Source of the DNA: Typha latifolia
Lineage: Eukaryota > Streptophyta > Magnoliopsida > Poales > Typhaceae
Direction: 5' to 3'
Assembly: GCA_019914945.1 (NCBI GenBank)
Contig: CM034113.1
Location: 6,552,850-6,616,849 of the forward strand
DNA length: 64,000 nucleotides
A program made the position numbers and the translations under genes. A model generated the notes under the pieces. It ran no database searches. It worked only from the letters and a program-made list of their open reading frames with translations, and was not told where the DNA came from. Of this stretch, positions 1 to 34,366 are shown in pieces; position 1 is the stretch's first letter, and the number at the start of each line of letters is the position of its first letter.

Positions 1-791
1 ATGCAAATATTACCTTTCTTTATGGATAGATGGTACAAAGAGCATGAACTACTTAGTTTTGAAAACATAAAGCAGCACTTAAATATGATGTCTATGTGAC
101 AAGTGACAAGTTTCAAGCATGCCACAAGTATGACCAAACGATGGAATCTGGATAAAATCGAAATGAGAAATTAATCATCCTCTAGTCCTGGTTTGGTTTG
201 ATGCTAAGCTTCGAACTCGATTAGTTAGTCTCATTTTTTAGTCTTAATTTTTTAAAGAGTAAACTTGATTAGACATGAAAAAAATTAAAAAGATGTTTAG
301 TTACTGAACCAGTTTAAGGGTCTCTGAACCAGTTCAGGGAGAGGAGTCCATAAACTCAAAGCAAACAAGACCCTAAGTTCTATACACCTATATAAATGTA
401 ACAGTATAAAGTACATGCTAATATTGCATCCTTCATTAAAATTAGGGTAAACTCAAAGCAAACAAGACCCTAGGTTCTATACACCTATATAAACGTAACA
501 GTATAAAGTACATGTTAATACATTGGATCCTTCATTAAAATAAGACATTAAACAAGTTATTCCCACCTGACTACTTTCTATATACTGAATGTCGCTATAC
601 TCTTCATGTTAGTTATTGAATATCTTAAGGCATTATAAAGTGAGAGCTCACACAAATAAATATAAAACTGGATCAGTACAAAGTGGAAATCAAATTCAAA
701 GGATGCCATTTAGTATGGCAATTGAAGAACACCATTTGCAAAGGAATGTACACAACTCATGCTTAAATTGAGAAGACCAATATCAACTTAC
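1..791. other. Last visible intron of the adenylate kinase gene
   Basis: No coding exon is recognisable on either strand. It holds a tandem duplication (listed separately) and otherwise AT-rich sequence. A GTAAGT donor follows exon 4 at 791-786 on the minus strand. Confidence 0.6.
351..545. repeat. 97-bp tandem duplication
   Basis: Copy 1 at 351-447 and copy 2 at 448 to about 545 both begin taaactcaaagcaaacaaga. They differ by a handful of substitutions, mainly near the end of the unit. It lies inside the adenylate kinase intron. No function is evident. Confidence 0.9.
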
Positions 792-4227
<3,436 letters not shown>

Positions 4228-7200
4228 TCCTGCGCCGCTGCTCCCCTCTCTCTCTCTCCACACCAGTTAAGGAAGAAGCTGAGACCTTTCTCTCTGCACG
4301 CCAAGGACGAAGAGAGAGAGAGAGAGAGGGGGAGGGGGTTTAAGATTGACGGTAGGTTGCTCCGCAGGAACTGAATGTGGTTGTCAAACCATGGTGACGG
4401 TCAAAGTAGAGTTTTTGACAAAACTAGCCCTCTTACAATTTAAAACTGAGTTTGCTTTACTAGTGAAATGCTCAACTTCCAGATATTTTATCTAACGAGA
4501 GGAAATGCTAATTATATCTCAACGCTTCTTTTTACGTATAAGACGCTACTCATCAGCGTTTTATGTGGGGTAAAAAAATAATAATAATAAAATAAAATAA
4601 GGCAGACTTAGTTGAGTGTTTCATTTGAAAATTTTGAAATAAAACTACTGATAAATTTGAGGTGTATATATATACAAAACGCTGATAGATTAACATTATA
4701 TTTTGTCAACTTAAAAACGTTAATCTTATCAGCATTTTATTGACAACTATAGTAAAACAGACTCCTTTTCGTATTAAGTTTGTAAGATTATCTGTTTCAA
4801 TTAAAAAAAAGGTTTGAGACAGGTCAGTTTGTGAAAAATTCATCAAAGCTCAACATTTCAAGGCAAATTTGGACGAGATTTTAAATATTTTAAGTCGGCC
4901 AAATTTTATTTTTTATCACACATCTAATACATTTAGAAATTGAAGTACGAAACTAATTACTCTCAAATTTGAAGATGGTAGAGACAGTTTGGTTTATCTT
5001 ACAATTTATTCACGGCGAAAAATATTGGAGCTAATGAAACACCATTACTTGAGACGACGATTTTACCGATACTTAAATACTTAAGATTGAAATACAAAGA
5101 GGCAAATTAACCAAAAGAATATTTGATTAATTTTGTAGTCAAAGCAGCTGGCCTAAAGCTGTAGACACATATCAAGAGAGGCCAAAGAGTTCAACTCCAC
5201 CATTGAAAACAGATGCTTAATCCCACACAGTTTCAAATTGTCAAAAAATATGGCTACTATCAAATTAATATGGTCGCAGTTATAGACTTTTGACTATGCA
5301 TAAAACTTCAGAGGAAAAATGGCAGTTTTTATTTTTGCCTATTTCACAGACTTCCATCAAATAATGAACTTTTACTATCAAAATGCAGCCTCACATAAAG
5401 AGTTTAGTTTAGGGCAAGAAAGAAAGAAAGAGAAAAGGCTTCTATTAGGGACTAAAGTAGGGGTTTAAATGGATCGGATAATACATCACATCCATTCCGG
5501 ATACAAATTGGATATTAAATAGATAACAAAATTTAAAATCATATATTTACTAAATAGATATGAATAATTTTCAGATCCAGATGAATCCTAAATGAATATG
5601 AATACAAAATGGATACGGATCAAATCTTAAATGGCTATGAATACAAACTGAACCGAACCGGATCCAGAAATGAAACAAAAAAATTCAGTAGTCTAAGGAA
5701 TTAAACATATCTGTTCACATCTATGTAATGCTATAAATCAGTACATTTTGTTATCTATTAAACAAAATATGCCAAATCAAACATCTCTTTTGTGAAGCTC
5801 ATAACATACTTCACCAGTATCTACCAGATTACTGAAAAATTTAGCATTATGGATCTGATAATGAAACAGACACAAAGTCACATGATTGAGAATTATGGAT
5901 CTGATAATAAAACCCCAATACTCAAACAAATATATGGAGATTACTGAATTTTTCAGTAGTGGAACGACAGCAAAGCTCAAGCAATACAAATTTATAACTG
6001 CCACTAATTTCAAGCTCAGGCAATCCTCAGCAGAACACCACCAAGCGAAATTCACATACTACCTCATAAAGCAGACATAAAGAACATGATTTCAATAGCA
6101 TAAACCATAAGGAATACTAGAAATCATAATTATATAGAACCAATTCCAAAAATATAAACCTCATCAGGTTTTAAGATTAATAGATCACTAATGCAGCACA
6201 ACCTGAAAGATAAACAGCTGTCTTTGAAAAAAGATGTCTTTCAAAATAAGCAGATGTATAACATAAACACCAAATACATGCAACTGGGTTAATTAGGTGT
6301 CGTCCAGAGTGTAACTAGGAATAGTATTCTTGACCCAAAGCAAATGCCAGATTTGCAGCTATATTGTCCCCATGGTGGACTACTCACCACTCAGAATAGA
6401 GATGGGGTGCCATCTGACACAGGCAGCAACTGCCGGGTGAAGAAAGAGGTTGGAGGCAGAAGTCCATCGGAGACAGCAACTGACAAGTGAATAGGAAGAA
6501 GGCAGAGTCTGGCTAGTAAAGACTGAAGTGGTTAAACTATCGAAGAATGAGGGGGTGACGAGGTAGGGTTTCATGGTGGCTATGAGATGAAGAGTAGAGA
6601 CAAAGAGGTCGCGAGGGAGTGACTGTGAGAGTCATGTATGAGTTAATGGGTAAGGTTTATTATTTACTATACGAGTAAACGGGCATTCGCTATCTGTATC
6701 CATATCTGAAAAACCCCTATTCAACTCGTATACGTATCCGTATCGGATTTGTTTTGCAAAAACTACCCATATCCATATCTGGGTAAGTGAAAATATATCT
6801 GGCCCAGGTTGGATCGGAGTTGGTCTGACCCATTACCCTAGACTAACATCATGAAGAAGTATGAGCTGAATCAACCACTTAATTTAGGCAATATACACAA
6901 ATCACTAGCAAGAAAAGAAAGAGAAATATGCTATCTTTGCAGAAAGATGATTCAAATTCCAATCTTATTAAATTCATCCACTCAAAAACATTATACAAAA
7001 AGCAGCTTATTTGCTGCTCAGGCAGGTTCAACGATGATCCAAAAGGCATGCTTTTGATTGCTAGACATTTGTTAATTATAAATTGTCAGCCAACAGGGAG
7101 ACCCTAATATTCACAAGCATTTTTTCTGTTTATAAGAGATGGTGCACAGTCTTTTCTACTGTAACATGAAATAAGGAAGTTTGTGCCACTGGCACATGGT

Positions 7201-7615
7201 CTGCCATCTGCAACTCCAATGGTTTTGGTAACTATGAGCAATTCCAATAATTTCAGTAATTCTGCTCATCTTTGCCTAACCCATTAGGTAGTTGATCAGA
7301 CAAGGATGATACATGAAATGAGCCTATGACTATCTGCAGAATACCAAACTGTCATTAAAACCTTTTGGCATCAATCAATTAAGAATTGAAAGTATGCCTA
7401 AGAAAATTCTCTGCATCCTTTGAGTAAACAAGAATTACTTCGATTAGTAGTACTTCATAACTAACCATTTGTAACTTACTTTTTGGAGAATCACTCACTT
7501 TACAAGGAAACAAGATGAGAATTGAATTTTAAATTCTTGCAAAAAAATAAAAATAAATACCTTACTGGTGGACAATATCCAGAAGTTCAATGTTTTCTCT
7601 TTACAGGATAAACTG
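4228..7615. other. Spacer: adenylate kinase promoter/leader and helicase 3' flank
   Basis: 4228-4380 is the presumed adenylate kinase leader, with a GA-rich run at about 4311-4338. 4530-4800 carries a dispersed repeat with aacgctga/tcagcgtt motifs. 5450-6830 resembles a transposon with degenerate ggatacggata motifs at both ends. About 7080-7615 should contain the 3' UTR of the helicase. No coding region is supported here. Confidence 0.5.
5452..6830. mobile_element. Possible non-autonomous DNA transposon with ggata-rich termini
   Basis: The left end (about 5455-5680) reads taggggtttaaatgg followed by degenerate ggatacggat-type units. The right end (about 6676-6800) contains the reverse complements (atccgtatcgg, atccatatctg) and its own aaacccctatt. 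The centre has no transposase-like reading frame. Borders are approximate and I found no target-site duplication. Confidence 0.35.
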
Positions 7616-27579
<19,964 letters not shown>

Positions 27580-27617
27580 GGGAGGAGAAAGACGAGATGG
27601 TTGGATTCAAGTAGAGA

Positions 27618-27626
27618 CTAGGGTTT
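27618..27626 (-). promoter_or_regulatory. Telo-box-like AAACCCTAG in the helicase leader
   Basis: It lies 39 nt upstream of the helicase ATG on the coding strand. AAACCCTA motifs are common in plant leaders and near start sites (family knowledge); the role here is inferred. Confidence 0.4.
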
Positions 27627-28125
27627 TAAATTTCTTTTTTCCCGGTGAAGAATGTCGAGAGGCTATTATCGCCGACTCGCAACGCTTTCTCCTTTTGCCT
27701 TTTTTTTTAACCTTTTTATTTCTTCCTTTTTTCTCCTGTCACTAGTCTTATATAAGTTTATTACATTACGGCTCCCTGTGACACTCAAAATTCTCATTTG
27801 TATTTTATTTAAGTCTTTATATATGGGCAAAAGATAAATTAGTTAATTATGTGTTAAGATTACGATTTTTAAATATTTTATCTAGATATTTAGGAGACTA
27901 GAGAGAAGACTAAGCTTTTAAATACCTCTAAGTAGATAAAGTCACAAGTGAGATTTTGATTTCCCCCAAAATCAACAAAATTAGTTAGTAATTATCTGTT
28001 TAATAATAAAGTAGTGGATAAGTATTAATCTTGTTTATTTACCGTACGGTCTCTTGAATCTAACTTCACATATCACTTCTATTTAGACCAAATTTTTAAT
28101 AAAACATGATATATTGCTCCATATC

Positions 28126-31100
28126 TGTAACAACCCAAACCCAAAAAATAAAAAAATAAAAATAAATAAAATAATAATAATAATAAATTGGGCACGACAC
28201 GATCGGCCACACTGTGGCCGGCCTCGTGCCCATACAAGCTGCATGCGCAGCTTGCGTGGTGGGGGCGCCACGCGCCCGCTGCCGCTACCGCACCCAACGG
28301 CCGCGGCCACCGGCGCGGCGTGTGCCCGGCGCGCCGCAACCCCCCCTCCACCGCCTCCTCTCTCTCTCTCTCTCTCTCTCTCTCGCCCGAGCTCGGGCTC
28401 GTCGGAGCCGAGTTGTCGGCGAGAGGCCGGCCGGTGCCCTCCCTGCCGGCCCGAGTCCTCAAGCTCCTCCCTCACCTCCTCTCTTTCTTCTTTTCCTCTT
28501 CTCTTCTTCTTTTCTTCTTCTTCTTTCTTCTTATTTCTTATTTCTTATTTCTTCTTCCTTTCTCCTTTCTTTCTTTCCCTCAGCTGCCCTTCTCTCTTCT
28601 TCTTCTTCTTCTTCTTCTTCTTCTTCTTCTTCTTCTTCTTCTGCTGCTGCTTTCTTTCTTTTTCTTCTTCCTCCTTTCTACTCTGGGCTCGGCCCAGCAC
28701 TAGTGACATTGTTTTATTATCTACTTTATTTTATATTTATTTATTTATTTAATTAGGTATTACTTCCTTAATTAATGTAGATAAATTATTTAGACATTAA
28801 TTATTTTAATAATAATATATATTCTTCAACATGATGATTATTAATTATAATTAGTATAATTTATGATTAACTAGGTTATAAAATATTATGCATAAATATA
28901 AATAATACTTATTTTGATGTAACTATGTATTTATATTTCTATTAGATTAATAAATAGTGTTGTAAATTATAATTATTAGATTTATGTAGTGATATTCATA
29001 ATATATGCAATTTCTATAATCTTAACAATTTATTATATACTATTATGTGTAGAATAAGATACTAGTCTTATTAATTAATTAATTATTTTACATAATTAAG
29101 TAAATACTATATAACTTCTAATTAATCAAAATAGACTAAGAAATATAAATTTATTATAAATAGATCTTATCTATACTTATATCCCATTTATAATTGTTTA
29201 GCTTTTACATTATAATTATATATTTAGAATATTAAATAAAAAGAAACGAACCTTTTTCCGTATATTATAACTAGCATTTTATAATAATAGTATGTCATAA
29301 TATTTGAATAGTACCTATAATGTGAATCTAGTTATGTGCTAAGTAAAAGAAGTGTTTTTAAACTAAATAAATATTTATATTCTATTTGAACTAATTTTAA
29401 TTGGATAAACGACTAACTAATATTACTTTAATATTTTCAGATCTCAAACCCCCTTATTTGAGACCCCGAGGATCTCACCAGCGTCGAGTGGCGGTTGATT
29501 GATGGACCCGAGGGATACGTGTGTTGAGTCTTCTGATAAGATGTAAGTAGTCTTATCCCCTAGACGCCTTTCTCAAATTAGGTTATAGTATATATGATGT
29601 ACATGCATGTCTTGACCTCCAGCATGATTATATGATTTTATCTAGATATGATTACAGTCAAGCATATTTTATCATGCATTTGATTATGCTGATCTAGGAT
29701 ATGAGTACATTGGTGATATATATAAAGATGATTAGAGATGATTCTATTGTTATGATTATATACCGAGTTGATCTGTAGCATAAGTATGCATGTAATAGAT
29801 TAGTATGAGTATGCATGTGTTGACGATATAGTCGGAGACTACATTGCATCATTTTCTCTTGATTCCTATTCCACCTAAATTCCTATTATGCATTGACTTG
29901 CTATCATACTGAATATATACATATGATCTGTCATTTAGAAGGAAAACATGAAATGTGATTGATAGGATAGTTGATAGAAAGCGTGAGGATACTCGAGTGG
30001 GCGTGAGGGTTAGGACGCGCTTGGTGGATGATTGATCGTTCGATATAGTCGTGATCCTGTTGGCCTTACGTCTAAGGTCATTAGTTTGTGTGCGCAGCAG
30101 ACATTCGGACACATGCCGTTCGCTAGGGCATATGTGGCGAGTTATCCTCACGAGGTTTTTATCAACTATGTGGGTGCCCGGTCTAGATGGATGTTGATAC
30201 CCTTAGCGGATGACAAGGTATGATTATATTTGAGATAATCCTTGCGGATGGCAGACTATGCTATGAGCCTTCAAGCATGATGTTGAGACCGGGTACCGGG
30301 TATTGACTGTGCACAGTGGTCTAGTATGATGATATTATACCGAGATGTCAGTGATGATTGATGATTGTGATGTTGAGAAATGCATATGATTTCATTATTA
30401 TTTGGTTACCTGATTATCGAGTGATCAATATGCATTATATATGGTTGTATTTGATATCATAGCATGGTCATGGTCGGCATGCATCATGTGTCATATTTGA
30501 GAGAGAGAGTTATGATGATGATATGACATGGAGATTTATTTATACATTGTCGAGGATTATATATTCTATCAGTTATGACATGACATGTTATCTATTTTTC
30601 ATTTATGTATTATTGAGGAACATTCATATACTCATTCATGACATGATGCTCTTTCTGATTCATATTATTCAGTACATGATTTACTCTCTGTTTGACATCA
30701 CTGATTCGAGTTAAGATTTATTCACTAAGCCTTTTGCTCATGACTCTCTTTATTTCTTTTCTAACCCCCTCAGATATGTGGTATGTGATAGCGACTTGAA
30801 ATATCTTGAGAAGATATTTTAGAGCGATGATGAAGTGAACTATAGATGCGAGACGGGGTATAGATGATAGTTTATATAGGAATTGAGTTGTACCGGTATT
30901 TGATATTTATACTCTGTTGTATTAGACGATAAATTGTATAATACATGTCGAATTATAGTGTACTCTTATATTAGTCGTTTTAGTTGTATCTTGATGGTTT
31001 GTTGTAGTCTGTGTGGGTCCCCAGATTATGTAATGGTTTAATGTATATTATTATGGACAGGTTTATTTGGTTAATAATATGATTTAATTGGTGATGGGTT

Positions 31101-31265
31101 ATGTGATCATGGATATGCTAGCAGGTAGTATTTGATAATATTATTATTGTATGTGTACAAGAGAGTATCTGTGCGTGACGGGCCCCGCCCGTCCTGTCGC
31201 GTGCGCCGCGCGTGCCGTGTGGGCGCGTGGGCGTGCATGTGTCCGTGCCGGGCGGGGGCGTTACA
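28126..31265. mobile_element. Solo LTR, 3140 bp, probably Ty3/gypsy (Tekay/Del-like)
   Basis: It begins TGTAACAACCC and ends GGGCGTTACA (6-bp inverted termini TGTAAC/GTTACA). ATATC flanks it exactly on both sides (28121-28125 and 31266-31270), a perfect 5-bp target duplication, so both borders are certain. The interior has no gag-pol; the left part is very C/T-rich with a (TTC)n run, and the end is GC-rich. The length and TGTAAC start resemble long LTRs of plant Tekay/Del chromoviruses (inference). A related copy is at 58758-61376. Long open frames at 28.1-28.75 kb are by-products of the simple repeats. It sits 547 bp upstream of the helicase start codon. Confidence 0.93.
28591..28641. repeat. 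(TTC)n microsatellite
   Basis: About 15 copies of ttc, inside the C/T-rich left part of the solo LTR. Confidence 0.9.
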
Positions 31266-31270
31266 ATATC

Positions 31271-34200
31271 ACTTCCATCTTAATAACTATTATTAAGCCC
31301 TTTCTTGAGAAATTTTGCTTAAAAAATTAATTAACTAATTAGATGGATAAACATGCCCTTAATTTTTTTTTTCTTCCCCTCAAGGATAACAGATAAAGAG
31401 AGGGTTATGCATTACCAAATTTGAAGAATATTAATGCAAGTTTTACATAGATAAAATATTTTGCAGATAATAGAGACTTCAGTTTTGCACTCCCGATTCT
31501 TTCGGCTTGCCCAAAAGGAGGCTCAATAGCTCAAATTTGCCCATACATGGAAGTTTTATAATCCAATATAGACTCCCGTTAACTTGTAGAATAAAGTTGG
31601 AATAAATATAAGACATAAGTAATATAATTTTTAACACCAGGAGAAGCAGAGAGAGAGAGAGATAACTTTTAACACCAGAACAAGGAGAGAGATAACAAGG
31701 AGAGAGATAATTTTTAACACGGGAAGAAGAAGAGAGAGATAATACTAGTATAAGTTATTATAAAATTTAGCTCAATACTGGTATAAGATATAACAATTAT
31801 ATTTGATATGATATACAAGTTGATATTAAAATAATAAATATATATCAGGAATTGGTGATGTTTAAACCCAATTATAAAAACACCCTTAGTTATATACTAT
31901 ATAGCAAATAATATGAGGCCTTTCTACTACAGACTTCCTGCATTGTGCGGGTTATAACCTCGCACTCAGGTATGCAAGGTATTATTCTATAATATTATGT
32001 GGGGTTATAACCTTGCACTCCTATTATTGTGCGGGTTATAACCTCACACTAGCATAGTCATTATATTTAATCGTGCATATTTTATTATAAAAATAATATT
32101 TTAAATATTATTATATTTTATAGTTAAAAATAATAAAATTTTATTTTACATGGAACATATATTTATTAATAATCTTTGCAAAATGAGATTATTAATAATA
32201 TTAAAATATTTACACTTTCATATGTTTTATTTTAGCTTAAAATATGAGATTATTAATAATACTATATTAAATTTTCCCAAATTTATAATTTTATTTTTTT
32301 TTTAAATTTAATTTGGTTAATACGTGATTTAAGTAGTAAGTATATTATTTTATATATGAGTCAATATTTAATTCAATAAAATAGTAGTTTATTAATAATT
32401 ATATTTTTAATAGAAATGATTCTATCAATTATTTTAACAATAATATAATTTAAAAAATTACTATATCAATATTTATATATAATTAAAAAATAAATGTGCA
32501 ATGCAATACAATGATAGAAAATAGATATATAATATAATGTAATCTTAGTTATACTATGAAGATAAATATGCAATGCTTAGAATGCAAAACTATAATGCTA
32601 GAGAGATAAGTATATAATATAATGCAATGCTAAGAAGATAAATATGCAATACTTGAATTCAATTTGACCATATTTTAATTTTCTAAAATATTAGTTTATT
32701 AATATTTATCCTTTTTTACAATTAATCATACATATGTTATAGTCAAATTTTTATTATTATTATAAATATTTATAAAATTATAATGATTATATTTTATAGT
32801 ATTATAAATATAATAAATATTTAATAATAGTTTAAAATATTTTAAATCTTATTTTATTTTATAATATTTAAAATATTACCATATTTTGTAATAAAATAAT
32901 AAAAAAATTTATTTACATGGAACATATATTTTGAATAATCATTCCAAAATGAAATTATTAATTATATTAAACTATTTACACTTTTATATTTTTATTTTAG
33001 ATTAAATCATGAGATTACTAATAATATTATATCTTTTTCCAAAATTTCTTATTTTATTATTTTTTAAAAAGGTTAATATAGTTCACTCATAGTAAATATA
33101 CTATTTATCATGATTTAATATTTAACTTGATAAAATATTAGTTTGGTTAATATTATATTTTTGATGTTATTAATACATAGAAAATTATTTTAATAAGAAG
33201 ATAATTTATAAAAAAAAGTATTATATCAAGTAAATACTATATCATTAAGAATTTTATAATATTTCTATTTATATTTAAGTATATAAAATAAAAAATAATA
33301 TTTAATAATAATACCTTTAAAAACGTGCTTAATTTAATGAAATATTAAATTATTAATATTTTATGCTGTTTAAATTAAATTTTATTTATTTAGTATAAAA
33401 TAAAAGAATATGATAAGAGATAGAGAGTAGAGAGGGTTATAAATTATAATAAAATGTTAATAAGATATTTGAATGAGAGAAGAGATGAGAGAAGAGATGA
33501 GTAATGAATTATGATAAAATGTTTGAAAGAGATAATATATGAGTGATAAATTATAATAAAATATTTTAAGAGAGGTTGTAATCAAATCAAGGGTAATTGA
33601 TAATTGGGTTAGTATGTGGTATAAAATATAATTTTGATAAATAATATTTTTATTATAATGTTTAGCGGTTATTTCGAAATAAGTGGTTGGAACAAGTGAT
33701 TGTATTATGGAATAAGGACTTTTGTTATTCTTGAAATGAACGAGGGTCCTTAGTGAGTAGGTATGCTGTCTTTCCTGTCCAGGATCACATATAAGCATTT
33801 ACTTAATCCAAATATATAACATTATTTGTTTTTCCTATCCTGCCTGATTATTGAGTACATCAGCAGACTACAGAACCTGGCAATGCACTTAAATGAAAAT
33901 ATAGCTCTTGAAATGCTTATAAATTCAGGATCTCAGCTACCAAGTGATGACCCGGTAATGCCAATATTTTGTGAGAAATTTATACAATATTTCCCTCAAT
34001 CACTAGAATTTTTTCAGCAAACTTGAATACAGTACAGTTTCTGTGATCTAATAGTGTGCATGCATCTCCACATCTAAATGCTGCAGATGCAGTTCATGGC
34101 CAGTATATTACATAAAATATGGAAAAGTCATCTATGATCTCAAGCTAACAACAAGTAAACATCCCCAGTAGGGTTGAAGATTTACAACCTACTCTGGTGC

Positions 34201-34366
34201 GAGAAGTAGTTCCTCCTGATCTTCATCATTGCACCTCCATTGAGAACTCTTTCATATGTTGATTTTAGATGCAGTATGTAGTATATTACAATCTGATAAC
34301 TGATTCTACTATCACCGAGAAAGTCTCCGAACTTTGATGTCAGCATTTGATAGGACACATTCACAT
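31271..34366. other. AT-rich spacer between solo LTR and mTERF gene
   Basis: It holds GA-rich microrepeats with ttttaacacc units (31630-31740), three copies of a palindromic motif (31945-32049), degenerate tandem units around aagataaatatgcaatgc (about 32480-32660), and gagagaagagatgag repeats (about 33470-33500). No open frame has family resemblance. The last few hundred bases before 34367 should be the mTERF 3' UTR. Confidence 0.6.
31945..32049. repeat. Three copies of a palindromic motif with core GGTTATAACC
   Basis: Cores lie at 31950-31959, 32003-32012 and 32034-32043. Copies 1 and 3 are flanked by gtgcg on the left and cgcac (copy 1) or cacac (copy 3) on the right, so each can fold into a stem of up to 15 bp with one bulged base. 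They stand out in AT-rich surroundings. Confidence 0.8.

Noticed and set aside
28083..28756. Long overlapping open frames (up to 212 codons) on both strands
   Set aside because: They are translations of C/T-rich and (TTC)n simple sequence inside the solo LTR; poly-Ser/Leu/Phe with no family resemblance.
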